From: Astropecten irregularis
Taxonomy: Eukaryota; Echinodermata; Asteroidea; Paxillosida; Astropectinidae
DNA length: 64,000 nucleotides
Reading direction: 5' to 3'
Assembly (NCBI GenBank): GCA_963971285.1
Contig: OZ020246.1
Coordinates: 21,435,217 to 21,499,216, forward strand
A model generated the notes under the pieces. It was not told where the DNA came from and did not search any database. It worked only from the letters and a program-made list of their open reading frames with translations. The position numbers were made by a program, and so were the translations under genes. Positions 35,650-47,408 of this stretch are shown piece by piece; the first letter of the stretch is position 1, and the number at the start of each line of letters is the position of its first letter.

Positions 35650-35890
35650 GGATTGAACGGACTCTGCCAGTAGTTCTGCATTGGCTCAAAATGTTCCTGT
35701 ATTGGAACCACTTTTTATAAGGAATCTCACAAGGTGTGACAGTTGTGTGCAATATACAGTACTACTAGAGAATGATAATGTGTAACAGAATTTCTTATGG
35801 AGTTCACTAAACGTTTCATTTAGTAACTGTAGTTAAATGTTTCCTGTAAATTGTACCAGCATGGTTGGTTAGTTTTTCTCCTTTTTTCCT

Positions 35891-36075
35891 TTTAAAGGTG
35901 CTATCATTCTTTGGTAGCATACCGAAACAGAAATCAAATTATCTAGCTTAAACTTGGTACAATTACACATTTACCTGTAACTTACAGGGTATAAAGATGG
36001 TGATGGCAGAAAGATACCGTTAACATTTTTCTGCCTGAAATGCAGTATTTATCACGAAAACAGTCAAACCAATTG
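35891..36075 (+). repeat. Interspersed repeat R1, 5' part
   Basis: TTAAAGGTGCTATCATTCTT, CTGTAACTTACAGGGTATAA and TTTTCTGCCTGAAATGCAGT mark the R1 left half; the right half is absent. Confidence 0.7.
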
Positions 36076-36560
36076 ACCAATAGCAATACAGGTTTATTAT
36101 AATGAAGGGGTCCACAAGCAGTCATTTGTTGTTCTGGGTAGTGTAATATAACTATGTGTCAAAGCATTTTCTCAAAGACAGCCAGATCACACTGGCCTAG
36201 AACCTCAAGTTTATACCTGTAGACCTTTCAGAACCACCTCGATTTGTATTTTTTATTTGCAAGGTGCATCATAAACTTTAATGATATGTATTTGATCACA
36301 CTGATTTGTTCACTCAGGACTGCATAGAAACCTAAATCTTTCAGATGCAAATCTTGGTATTGGGTGGGCCTTGGGGTGTGGCTTTGAGAGGTTGGGATGG
36401 GGGCATTACCTCAAAATGAAGGTTGTGGTCCTGCATCTTCATTTCAATACAATGATTTGCTGTTGTTTTGAAACCCAGAGAACAAAACTGAATATCATTA
36501 TTTCGTCTATTTTGGAAATGGAAGAATATGAATTGGTTTGCTCATTTTGTTCGAGCACCA

Positions 36561-36804
36561 GGGGCCAATTTCATAAACCTGTTTAAGCTTTAAAATTTGC
36601 TTGAGCACCAAAAACCTTGGTCAATAAAATTCAGTATGCAAGCCAAAACTCCTTGTGAATGTTATGCTCGGCAAAAAATGGCCGAATACAAGTCAAAAGC
36701 TGTAAACATCACATGAAAATGTGGTTGGTAATCCTGATTGATCAAGGAAGATTTTTCATGTTTATGCAATTTATGTGCTTAAGCAGCTCTATGAAATTGC
36801 GCCC
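36561..36804 (+). repeat. CAGCTCTATGAAATTGG-type element
   Basis: It starts GGGGCCAATTTCATAAACCT and ends AGCAGCTCTATGAAATTGCG. The interior shares TTGTGAATGTTATGCTCGGC and AAACATCACATGAAAATGTG with the copies in TMX3 introns. Confidence 0.75.
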
Positions 36805-37317
36805 TGAGCTTCTTTCGAATGGTCTCAGGTTCAAATCCTGTAAATGATCTTGGCCCAGCTCTATACTGTATTTCTTCTTCTGCACAGGTATCTGTTGGCT
36901 TTGTTTTTGTATCTAAGCAATTTTCTTAGAGAATTTTGTCGGTCACCTCCTCTTCACCTATCAGTCCTCATTCTGTTGAAGGATTGTTCCTCCTTGTAGT
37001 TCATAAAATCATCCTCAGATTTGTAGAATGAACTTGTTTTTCTATCTTTTCTCTGAAATAATCTTAATCGGGTAATTGTTACTTTAATTCTTTTGTGTGT
37101 GTGTGTGAGTTGCTTTTCATTTGAGAAATGCACTCAGATTCCAACGTCGACCACACGACCAAAATTCTACGTTTGGATTGGATTTTTTTTTTTGCAAGAA
37201 ATGCTTTTTGAAAGGTGTGGATTGACTTTGTTGTAATTTAACGGCATGCCATTATTACCTGTCTGTGTTGAAATACCAGATTCCGGCATGAGGGTGGAAA
37301 CTAAAGTGCAGCTAAAC

Positions 37318-37642
37318 TTTGATATAATGGGTGCACTAAAAGATGATTTTGACGCCCTGCCCCTAACCCTTTGAAAACCCTAACCCTTTGAATCTAATCG
37401 GTTTGGGGTGATATATGAGTTATTTGAGTGTTTAGTGCAACTTTTGGTTTTGTACCTTTTCACAAACAATGGTATGTGTATTGAACAGTGTTGAGTCCTT
37501 GGCATCAAGGAGGGTAACAAAATGCAGCTTAAGATGTGCTCTAAACACTCATACTACTCATATCACCCAAAACTGATTAGATTCAAAGGGGTTGGGCGTC
37601 AAAATCGACGAGAGTTTCTTTTTTTGCACCCTTTTATTATAC
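37318..37642. mobile_element. Imperfect palindromic element
   Basis: TTTGATATAATGGGTGCACT at the left pairs loosely with TTGCACCCTTTTATTATA at the right. TTTGAATCTAATCGGTTTGG pairs with CCAAAACTGATTAGATTCAA, and TTATTTGAGTGTTTAG with CTAAACACTCATACTA. Confidence 0.65.
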
Positions 37643-37907
37643 ATTACTGAAGATGAAAGAGGTTATTGAATAGACAACGATTTTCTATGTCACTTTGAAG
37701 TAATGTAGATTTGTTTTTAGTGTTGACAAATTAGAGGCAACAAATTGAATACCTGGAAAAGTAATATGGCAGTTAACAGCTGAAGTCAGAATGTTTGGCT
37801 ATTGTCTTTTCTTGAACTGGATACATGTAGAACTTTACATACTAGACTTTCCAGATTTATATTTATTATGGGGATAAGCTAGATGGACTTAACTGTTACC
37901 CTGGTAG

Positions 37908-38127
37908 GTCCATGTCACATGAGGCAACTTTAACAGACAACTTGGAGGCAACCAACTCCACCTCATGCAACAGGAAAACTCTGCTAGTACAAACATCTTC
38001 TTCTTTTTTCTGGTGGCTTCTCGCTCATAATCTCCAAGGAAACGATATGAAAATGTAAAGATGAATGTTATTTCTTCTTAGAGATTGCATGGAACTGATT
38101 GCCTGTAAATTGCCTCGTGCGGCATAT
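37908..38127 (+). mobile_element. GCCTCGTGTGACAT-ended MITE (copy 2)
   Basis: The left end GGTCCATGTCACATGAGGCA and the right end CCTGTAAATTGCCTCGTGCG are inverted repeats. It is related to 32983-33166 and 47889-48106. Confidence 0.7.
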
Positions 38128-39189
38128 ACCTATAAATACAGTTATCCATTGTACAAGGACATTTCCTCATATGCATGAAAATGCTCCCGAGGACGAACAG
38201 AGCACACTGTTTGAACGTCGAGATAATACCACTGGTTTTTCTTAGAAACACAAACTCTCACAGATGAGATTAAATGGTGTCACTGCAAACCTATACATTG
38301 ACTACTTCCACCATGCATAGCTTCAAGTCTTATTTATGCATGAAAATAGCAAACCTGGGACACTTCACATGTATCTTTGATTAACACTTTATTATGATCA
38401 ACACTACACTGAAAATCTTTATCATTCAAAAACTCACTTTACAACGGTTTGTTGGTTTTTATATTTTGACTGGAATGTACATTTTTTAGAATCCTTGTGG
38501 ATAGGAGTGCACTAAAAAAAAGGTTGTGAATATTTACATGTTTGAATGATGAACAGAATCTTGCAAAGTCAGATGTTTATTTCATGTTTTTCCACCCAAA
38601 AACAATTATCTCTTATGTATGTTATTGTAACCTCGTTTAGGCTGTTGTTTTTGTTGCATGTTGTTGTTTTTTTTTTAAATTGTAGTCTCACTGTGTTAGT
38701 CTTTTTATGTTTAAAATTTTCCCTACTGAAGGAAACAGCTGCAATGTTATAAAAGAAGATAATTAAGGGGACAATACATGTTACCAGTTTAACACTTAAA
38801 CATTGTCTGCCTCAAATTGGTAACTAGAGAATTGTCACTACTTTTGCCTTGCAATTGCATGAACATTGCTGGTTATCTTCCTTTTATATCTGTTTGTACT
38901 TTGTATTAGGAAAGATAAGGATGTGGATGTCACAATAAAATATCCCCCAAATGAAACAAAAATTAATTATGTAGACCCTAACTCCCTTAAAGGAAATATT
39001 ATTATACTAGCGTAACAAAGGTATCTTATTTTGATTATATTGTTTAATACACAACTCTGTGTTAAAAACGTCAGCGGAACTTATGACAGTGTTTTGACTG
39101 TTTTTGTAAATCAATTAAAATGGTTCATGTATAAAAACAAGTACCTTTTTGCAAAATTAATTTGAGCTCAATCAGTCTTTTGTTGTGAT

Positions 39190-39404
39190 CAGTGGCGCAC
39201 CCAGGGGGGGGGGGGGGGCTCGGGGGCTTGAGCCCCCCCCCCCCAAGAGGGTCCCTGAATAAAAAAATAAAAAAAAAAGGAAAAAAAAGGGGGGGGGAGA
39301 GGGAAAGGGAGAGGAGGTAGGGGGGGGGGGGGTCACAAAATCTTTTGCGGGAGAAAAATTTTCTTTGAGCCCCCCCCCAAGACAAAATCCTGGGTGCGCC
39401 GGTG
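39190..39404. mobile_element. Nonautonomous hAT element with perfect 8-bp target duplication
   Basis: It starts CAGTGGCGCACCCAGG and ends CCTGGGTGCGCCGGTG. GTTGTGAT directly precedes (39182-39189) and follows (39405-39412). The interior is mainly G, C and A tracts, so its exact length may be unreliable in assembly. Confidence 0.85.
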
Positions 39405-39507
39405 GTTGTGATGTGTCTTTTATTGTTTAAACTAATGTATTTGTGCTGCTGCCTTGGAAATAGACTTGTCTTAAATTGTGATGAATCAATTTAGTTGGGA
39501 TTCAGAT

Positions 39508-39890
39508 TAAAGATAATATCATCCATGTACTTTGGTTTTTGTCAAAGAAATACAGATGCATGGGCAAAAATATCAAGGGAGATAGGCCTACAGCAACATT
39601 CATCTGTGACATTTCCAGTCCCATACGGTGCCCACTTTTTGAGAAAAATAGTGAAAAACGGCCACAGTATTTTTTTTCTCTTTTCTCTTTTATTTTTGAT
39701 CTTTTTTAAAAGACATTGATCAAAACTAATTTTGGTCATTGGTTTTACTCATTTCTGGCTAAATACAAAATTTTTCAGGCAGAAAAATGTTAAAGGTATG
39801 TTTCTACCATCTTTGTACCCTGTAATTTAGGTAAATCTGTGAAGATTTGTTTCGGTATGCTACCAAAGTATGATACTACATTTGAAAGAT
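39508..39890 (-). repeat. Interspersed repeat R1
   Basis: It contains TTTTTGTCAAAGAAATACAG, CCCATACGGTGCCCACTTTT and TACCAAAGTATGATACTACA, the R1 sequence in reverse relative to 34423-34789. Confidence 0.8.
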
Positions 39891-40090
39891 CATTTTGGTC
39901 ATTGGTTTTACTCTTTTAATACAGCATTTCAGGCAGATAAAAACTAAAAATAAACATTTCTTAATTATTGCTCGCGCGTGAAGAGCGCCACCAAGTGAAT
40001 CGAAACAGAGTTATATTACGCCTGTACTGATTGGATACGCGTGAAACTTCAGACCAATCAAATTTGCTGTACTACGAAACGGATTCCAAG

Positions 40091-40135
40091 ATGGCAGCGC
40101 CCATGATCTGCTGCCCATGCTTATCGTCTAAATAA
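40091..40135 (+). promoter_or_regulatory. Candidate upstream ORF in the TMEM70 5' region
   Basis: An ATG in CAAGATGGC context opens a 14-codon frame (MAAPMICCPCLSSK, stop TAA) ending 58 bp before the first ATG of the TMEM70 frame. If the mRNA starts upstream of 40091 this is a short uORF. The CAAGATGGC itself is a YY1-type core. Confidence 0.45.
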
Positions 40136-40193
40136 TTTTGGCCGGTTTCTATCACTCACAGCCAAATCTGCAAGTACAATTTTGTTACTTTGA

Positions 40194-42173
40194 ATGTGTA
40201 GATTGATAATACACAATATGAATACTGGATCTGGGTGGTTGAAGTCCTTAAAGATGTTACAAAATCGATTATTTGTAACATCAAATGTGCTGTCGAGGTC
40301 GCGTGCAAGCCAAGTCATTCTATCTCGATTTTTGAGCGTGAATCCGCACTTCCATACACGATATGGCGTTTCTGATTATGGGCTGCACAGAGGAACAAGA
40401 CTTCGGCTTGCGTCGATGATTTGCGGAGTTCAGGTAAGTGGGTTAAGTGCACAGTTTAGTTCTTACGTTATACAGACCATCAATCTTATGCGGGCATACT
40501 CGGGCCAATTTTATTTTTGAAAGCAAAGGGAAAGAGTTCCACTGACCAACCGTAATGGACATCACTTTGAGTTTGACACCCCGGTGCACAAACCTACATG
40601 TACTAGGGGCCTAGTAGTAGTAGTTCTACTAGTATGTGTATGGAATTGAAATACAGAAGGCGACAGAGAGGGCGTTTTTAGGTAATAAAAAAAGGAGTAG
40701 GGCCTAATTCCAGAATACCATGGCCACGCCACTCAAAATCCCTGTTCATAAACATATGTCAAGAACGGCATTGACACGGGTTCAATGAGGGAGATGTGGT
40801 GGGGTATTCTGCAACAGGGCTCCACACTCGTGACGCCACATTCAGATGTTCGGACAAACAAGTTGAACGTTGCCCAATTAACTAACACATAAACGTTGTG
40901 GTGTTTATCCGAACATCCGGGTAACTGTAGCTCTTAGAGCTCTGTCAATATAAAGGGCGTATTTATAGCTTGAGCGCAGAGCCCTATTGAGCCCAGATAT
41001 GCTACCCCAGTTTTACACAACTGAGATTGAAGTTCATCATACATGTAACTTGTATGTTTAGCTCAATCTTTCAATCTGCTAAATTTTTAACTGTTTGTCC
41101 AAAGTGATTGATTTTAAAGAAAACCTGTGAGGCTGTGTCCAACGTTTTTAACCTAGACCTAACGGAAGGTAGCTACATGCCGCAGTTTTAAAAATCCCAA
41201 ATGTATGTTAAATTCAAAATTGCACATGACCCAGTTTAAAATTTGCGCAAGCGTCAAAATTGCGCTTAACATAATTATGGCAGTAAATTACTCTGATTGA
41301 CCAATTTGCATTAGGTCATGCCAGCAGGAATCTACCTCCAGTAAAATAACATTAGAGAAAAAAGGCCGGCATGAAGTATAGAGAGTTTACTAGTAATTGA
41401 TCAGAAGAATGACCATACACTTCATCTTTCTTGGTGGCAAGTTGTCACCAAGAAAGATGATGACTGATCCAGACTGGTAAAAAAAAATTGTTGTGAAATT
41501 TCCTTGAATTTTGGTTAGATGAAGATATCCGTTTTATTTGTCTTTATTTCAACAGAGCATTTCCCCAACGTGGCCAGTCCGTTCACTGTCAACATCAGGT
41601 ATCCGTGGAGTTGCTTCCAAACGATCGGACAACAGACTGCCCCAGGACTCCCTCATCTACACGGGTCCCCAGAGCAACATGGTGAAACTGGTCAAGCTCT
41701 TCTCAGTCTCTACAAGCGGCTTGTCCCTGATGATCATGCAGATTTTGCTGATGTCCAGCGAGTCCGGGGCCATGAAGGTCCTTGGAGGGTCTATGGCCTC
41801 CGTGTTGTTCCTGACGCCGATCGCCCTGCACTGGATTTCCAAGTCGTACGTGACGCAGATGTACTTCAATCAGGCCACCGATACCTTCACCTCTTACACG
41901 ATCAGCTTCTTTCTGGCCAGCATCCGGCAGGACTTCAAGCCATCAGACGTGGAGGTCCCGGCCACTCGCAACCTGATGACGTCCGTGGTGGTGAAGGGCA
42001 AGCCCCTTCTGTTTGACCCCAGGGCGTTTGTCCACCCCAATCACTACAGCCACCTCATGGGTTACGACAAGTTGCCCGACGACTTCTCGGCAGAGGACTT
42101 AAAGAAAGCAATGGCAGACTACTTAGAAGATGATGATGATCAGCATAAAGACTCCAAGACTGAATCTAAATAG
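40194..42173 (+). CDS. TMEM70: TMEM70, mitochondrial inner-membrane assembly factor
   Basis: The vertebrate protein supports assembly of ATP synthase (subunit c ring) and complex I. Two coding exons: 40194-40433 and 41556-42173 (TAG), GT-AG, phase 0, 285 residues; a second in-frame ATG at 40218 would give 277. The N-terminus is rich in Arg, Ser and hydrophobics without acids (LKMLQNRLFV, SRSRASQVILSRF), as expected of a mitochondrial presequence. The core begins SLIYTGPQSNMVKLVKLFSV, followed by two membrane segments forming a hairpin (around SGLSLMIMQILL and SMASVLFLTPIALHW). Then come SKSYVTQMYFNQATDTFTSY and the family signature HLMGYDKLPDDF, matching human HLMGYDKEEF. The C-terminus is acidic. 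The start codon choice is uncertain. Confidence 0.94.
40434..41555 (+). other. TMEM70 intron with a short perfect hairpin
   Basis: GT at 40434 and AG at 41554-41555. It includes an exact 15-bp inverted repeat, TCATCTTTCTTGGTG at 41422-41436 and its complement at 41446-41460 with a 9-base loop, about 95 bp upstream of exon 2. TTCGGACAAAC and GTTTATCCGAA near 40850-40915 also pair loosely. No other gene is visible. Confidence 0.75.
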
Positions 42174-42769
42174 CCCAGCAATCCTGCCTGTTCATTTAAG
42201 ATTCAATTAACTGAACTTCATGCTGAATTTCATTCTGGGAAAATACCAAATCATGTGAGTTCATGTGACATTGGACTTCCGCAACTCAGCAACCCTTCTA
42301 CTTTTTGTAATCCTTTTAATCCAGATGAAAGACCCACAATCTTGTGAACACATCTTTACAGTGATACAGCAGTTTATGGTGTGTGTATGAGTTTTTAGTG
42401 GCATACAAACCATGGACAATATTAACAAAAGGTCCAAGATGGTCCAAGATTCGGAAAAAGCTCCACGATTGGAAAGCATGTACAAAACCAAAATGGAGCT
42501 GCTGCCCAAAACTTTAAGCCAAACAAAAGAGGCACAATTGGGAGTCCACGATTGCAGGTTTACTTTGGTATGTGTGTATGTGCTGTTTTTTAACTTATAA
42601 GGTTTTTGGGTGCATGCATGGTGCGAGTCTTCACGTCTCTGTCTTAATCCATCAATTTCCTGCAACATGGAAAGCCTGCCCTCTTCCTGGTAATAGCCAG
42701 CTTGCTGACATTCAAAGGGATATCAACATTCAGTATTCAGTATCTCCCCGTAGATGTATTTGGTTATAG

Positions 42770-43098
42770 CAGGGGTGGGCAACCTACGGCCCGTGGGCCG
42801 CATGCGGCCCGCCATTGATTTTTGTGCGACCCGCAAGACACATCCAGAATTAAAAAAAATTGGTATGTGCTTCACACAGCACGGTATCAATTGTGTCATA
42901 TCGGTATTGCTTTGACAAGTTTTCACAAACAAAGCTCAGTTGTCAGGTTGTGTTCCTTATATAGTGGGGTTGCCCTCTAAGAAATTCTTCGTTACTGAAT
43001 GTTTGAAATTGAAAGTGCATTGTTGACCATAGTGCGGCCCGCCAAATTTTCCATTCCTCGTTTCTGGCCCATTGATTCATAAAGGTTGCCCACCCCTG
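42770..43098. mobile_element. Nonautonomous hAT element with perfect 8-bp target duplication
   Basis: It starts CAGGGGTGGGCAACCTACGG and ends AGGTTGCCCACCCCTG, with GCGGCCCGCC blocks near both ends. GGTTATAG occurs exactly before (42762-42769) and after (43099-43106). The terminal sequence matches the well-known CAGGGGTGGGCAA class of animal hAT elements. It is 329 bp with no transposase. Confidence 0.93.
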
Positions 43099-43679
43099 GG
43101 TTATAGTGTATTTTCTTCTCATTGTTTAGTCTTGACTGGTCACACTGGTTGCGAAGTTTGTCAGAGAAAAACAAATGTAATATTTTTGGGACTAGAAAGC
43201 AATCTATGCCTAAAGGGGCAAATGAACTTCTTGAAAATTGTTAAAAATGTGAAACTGTATAAAGTAGTGATATCTTTGCAGGATAATTATGTTGAACTTA
43301 GCATCAGAATGTGTGAATGTACCTACACGGAGATGTTGACTCTACATGCATTGTAGAATGAAAGCAGATTGATGAAATACATATATGCATGGTCAATTTC
43401 ACATTTCAGCACTGGAATCTGAACAGATAAAAACGTCTGGAGTTCTTATCAAGAAACAGTCTTTATCAAGAAACTGTCCACCATTAATGTAACATAGATA
43501 TGGCCACACTCGACCCAATGTGAGAAATCCTTATGCACTTGCGTTCCATGCTAATGGATATTCTAACTATAGTGCTATCAAAACAAAACTGGCAAGTCCA
43601 TGTGCAAAAATCGAAAGTTATGTTCATTTAGAACGGTGTATCTACTGCCCATGTCGGCAATTAGTATGTACTTGACATT

Positions 43680-43995
43680 AAAGGTTATTACATGTATCAA
43701 TAAAGATACATACATGTACAGAAACAGTCATCTGTGAAATCTCCAGTCTTAATTCCATTCCCACTTTTTGAGAAAACAGTGAAAAAATCCATGGTATTTT
43801 ATGAAGTGTTCACAGGATTTTTGTATCTTCCGAAGATCAAAATTGTTTTTGGTCAATTGGTTTGACTCTTTTCTAGATAAATACAGCATTTCAGGCAGAA
43901 AGAATGTGTAATGGTATGTTTCTATCATCACCATCTTTATACCCTGTAAATCTGTGAAGATTTCTGTTTCGGTATGCTACCTAAGTATGATGATG
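43680..43995 (-). repeat. Interspersed repeat R1
   Basis: It contains TTCCCACTTTTTGAGAAAAC, ATACAGCATTTCAGGCAGAA and TTTCTGTTTCGGTATGCTAC. The left terminus (TTAAAGGTTATTACATG) is diverged. Confidence 0.75.
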
Positions 43996-44358
43996 AATGT
44001 AACCATGTGAAGACTACCCTCTTTTACAATGCTAAGCGTGCTGTTTCAAACCAATGTAACATCTGTAATGTTTGAAAGAACATAATGACATCTGAAAGAA
44101 CAAATAAACTAGGTTTCAAACTCAAAGTGAGCTAATCAGTTTGGTTTTCTTTCCTTTTTTTCCTTCTTTTTCTCTTGAAATTTTAGATTTGTTCAGTCAT
44201 CAACCCAAAAGATTCAAATTGTCCCCTCCACATTTCCTTTTCTCTCACCAAGTGTCCTTTTTACCCCGGGCAGATTGTCTGAGATCTTGAAGGAAAAGTT
44301 TCTGACTTTGAGTCTCATTTGTGACCAACATTCAACTAATTACAAGCCTCACTTTATG

Positions 44359-45268
44359 GGCTGGTATTCATAAAAACGTAGCATATGCTTTTACTTCACT
44401 TTTCAAGTATTTAGCATGCACCATATTCATAAAAAGGGAAGGATTTGCATATACTAGTAGTGCCCCCCGGTAGTTCCCCCAGTATGGAGTAGTGCCCCCA
44501 GGTAGTTCCCCCAGTATGGAGTAGTGCCCCCCAGTAGTTCCCCCAGTATGAAGTAGTGCCCCAGGTAGTTCCCCAAGTAGTTCCCCCAGTATGAAGTAGT
44601 GCCCCCTAGTAGTTCCCCAAGTATGAAGTAGTGCCTCCCGGTAGTCCCCCAGTAGTTCCCCCAGTATGGAGTAGTGCCCCCCAGGTAGTTCCCCAAGTAT
44701 GAAGTAGTGTCCCCCCCCCCCCCCCTAGTAGTTCCCCCAGTATGGAGTAGTGCCCCCTAGTAGTTCCCCCAGTATGAAGTAGTGCCCCCCCGGTAGTTCC
44801 CTCAAAAATATTCTGTTCTGTAAACGAAGAATTTGATGTGCTCTAGCCATGACACGTCCCTCGATAAGTTTGTCAGATTGCGACTCAGTTTAGGACTTGA
44901 TTTCATCGAAATGACACTTTTTGCTTTCCAACCCCCCTGTTTTCTGAAGGCTAAATCTGCCCTAACTGTTCGCCTGCACGGAGCCAAACAGTTGCTATCC
45001 TCTGACAATGGTTTCTTCTCTCAAATTGTTCATGTAATCCCATTAACATCAAACCAATCTGTATTCCACTGGCAATTCAATAGGTACTTAACCACAAAAC
45101 CACAAAGCATTACCTTGAAGTTTGTAAGTCTAGCATTCTGTACCAAATGCTCGTTTTATGAATATGGAATCAAGTATAAGCTTCACCTTATGCTAAATAT
45201 TTAGAGAAAAAAGTACTTACTAGAAGTATTTACTTGGAAGCACCTGCTAGTTTTTATGAATACGAGCC
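44359..45268. mobile_element. TIR element enclosing a minisatellite
   Basis: The left end GGCTGGTATTCATAAAAAC (44359-44377) and the right end GTTTTTATGAATACGAGCC (45250-45268) are 19-bp inverted repeats with one mismatch. Inner AAGTATTTAGCATGC and GCTAAATATTT also pair. No target duplication is clear. Between the ends are the tandem repeat at 44455-44805 and unassigned sequence. Confidence 0.55.
44455..44805 (+). repeat. C-rich minisatellite, about 33-bp unit
   Basis: Around ten units of the form TAGTGCCCCCCGGTAGTTCC plus CCCAGTATGGAG. Unit length varies through indels in the C runs. The minus strand is G-rich with many runs of three or more G. Confidence 0.9.
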
Positions 45269-46107
45269 ATGGTCTCTGGGTCGCCTTTTCTGGAAGCAGA
45301 GTCTTTATGATCCATTTCCCTAAGAATGTAGGCATGCATATCTTGATACCAAATTCATTTCAACAGGAGGCCTCTAGGTACCATTCTGTCGAGGATAACT
45401 TTTCTGAAGCAGGCTGCAGGTTGATGCAAACTTTCATACTGGCTTACCCAGTGACTGCAAATCAATCCCAGTATTCAAAACAAACAAACAAACAAAAACA
45501 TGAAAATCACATGAAAAGTAAAACAAACGCGACACAAAAGTTCGCTTTTCCAGGTTTATTGGAGGGAATTTAACCAAATTTAGCTTAACAAGTGATAAAT
45601 TATATACTGTACATATCAAAAAGCAAACAATTTGAAAAGGGCTTATCAATATTTTATCAGTCAGGGAAATGCTAGGAATGTGCACAAGCTTTGCTTATCT
45701 ACTGATACTTCTCTTTGGCTATCATGAGTTGATCAGGAGTTCATAGAGACCTACTGTCGTTTTGTTTCTCTTCTTAAAGCTAGTCTGGATATTGAAAATA
45801 ATGTAAATGGCAAGAATAGACGTCTCCCAATCACCTACCTACATTGTTAGGTCTGCCTTTGTCCATGAGCGCAAAGATTTTGTAAATGACGTTTGACCCT
45901 GCCGTCTCTTAAAAGGCCAAAGGATGATGATAGTAGCAATGGAATGCTATGTATGCGCAGGTAATGACACCTCATTGGGCCATGCTGTATAAATATGAGT
46001 AGTTTCCATTGCTTCCTTAATGACTTGCCTCCAAGATGGCAATGCCATAATTATAGCCGCTCCCAAGGGTCTATATTTACCACAGTGATCATAGATACCA
46101 AATAACG

Positions 46108-46340
46108 AACTCTTCCATTAACCCTAACCCACTTCCATACCCTGCAGTTTAACAAACATGGTTCTTCCTGTTGTGCTATATTTTTAATACTGTACCACAA
46201 TATACCGGTACTACAGTGTGGTTTGTGTAGTAATGCATGGTTTATAATCTCGTCCCCATGCGGAGACTGTGGTAGTGTGTGGTAAGCAGCTCTTGTCTTG
46301 TGTAGTAGGTGCAGAGCTAGAGGGTTAAGGTTAACTGGGA
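46108..46340 (-). repeat. CTTACCACACATTACCACAG-type repeat (copy 2)
   Basis: Reverse-oriented relative of 26210-26362; the complement of GAGACTGTGGTAGTGTGTGG is the shared block, and it contains TTAACCCTAACCC at one side and GGGTTAAGGTTAA at the other. Confidence 0.6.
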
Positions 46341-46442
46341 TAAAGTAGGGAAATAAAATCAATTTGGAGTTTAACAATGATGCCTAAATCGTCCTTGCTG
46401 TTAGCTTTCAAATGACATACAATTCATGTTGGCTGGACCAGA

Positions 46443-46596
46443 GGCTGATTTCACAAACGATTTGCGATCATCGTTAAAGTCCAAATCCATCGCTAAACGG
46501 AAAATTGATCGCTACATGTACTTTGCATAGCAATTGTCCATTTAGCGATGGATTTGGGTTTTAGCGATGATCGCAAAGCGTTAGTGAAATCGGCCC
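46443..46596. mobile_element. Palindromic MITE, family 1 (copy 2)
   Basis: It shares TTGCGATCATCGTTAAAG, CCAAATCCATCGCTAAACGG and GATGATCGCAAAGCGTTAGT with 4478-4631 and 54496-54652. Confidence 0.8.
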
Positions 46597-46845
46597 TTGA
46601 TTGTAATCCCATTGGAGGGAACTGAAGTCCATAATTCTTTCAAAGAACAAGTACTTTAAGAGAAGATTGTCTTAAAAGGTCATTTACAAAAAATTTGTCT
46701 TGGTATTTGAAGGTTTGCACAGTGAAAGTACCATGTCAATATCCTCTGTTGTAAGTGTGTGTGGTTCTGAGAAGAACCAGTGAATTAATGCAGTGATATA
46801 TCCCAAATTTACTCACTTGAAATTGGGCTAAACGTTTTATACATA

Positions 46846-47031
46846 CAGTGGAACACCACTATAAACGAACATCGCTATACTGAACATTTGGCTATACCGA
46901 ACATCATCCTTGGCTCCCAATTTCTGTGTACAATGTATAGGCATGTTGAACATTGTTCACTATAACGAACTACCACTATTATGAACAATATCTGTGCATT
47001 CCAGCGTGTACATTATAGTGGTATTCCACTG
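46846..47031. mobile_element. Pogo/Tigger-like MITE with TA target duplication
   Basis: It starts CAGTGGAACACCACTATAAA and ends TATAGTGGTATTCCACTG, flanked by TA on each side. The interior repeats CTATA-CGAAC motifs, as in pogo-type Tc1/mariner nonautonomous elements. Length 186 bp. Confidence 0.85.
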
Positions 47032-47408
47032 TATTCAAAATGAAGGATGTGGGAATACATTGCACTAAACTGGGGCATGATTTGTGACCCTAGCTATACT
47101 GCAAATGAAAAAGGTACTGTCTACTTCCCATTATGACTAATAGTTCATATTATTGTCAAACATTAGTTTCTTTGCCTGTGATAAATGTATTTAGAGCATC
47201 TAGGATAATGCAACTCAAACTGCCATAACAAAAACAGCACTCCATATTCAAGGATGATGCAAGTTGTACATTTGCAAATGTAAAAAAGAGAGAGGGCATC
47301 GCAATTAATCCTGCCCCTCGTTGGGTGAAATGACGCACATACATAATCATACATGAGGACTGTGTATGCATGTATGCACTGACTCACAGTCCTATCTTAC
47401 ATAGCTGT

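Larger units (their letters stand above)
33952..40193. other. Intergenic region between TMX3 and TMEM70
   Basis: It holds the TMX3 3' UTR, an ATTCA microsatellite, copies of R1, MITEs and a hAT element, listed separately. About 38130-39100 shows no gene and no repeat I can name. A CAAGATGGC motif (YY1-like) at 40088-40096 begins the TMEM70 promoter and 5' UTR. Confidence 0.6.

Noticed and set aside
44833..45573. Two plus-strand open frames of 123 and 105 codons
   Set aside because: They have no recognised motif, lie within or beside a TIR element, and show no splice-supported continuation.
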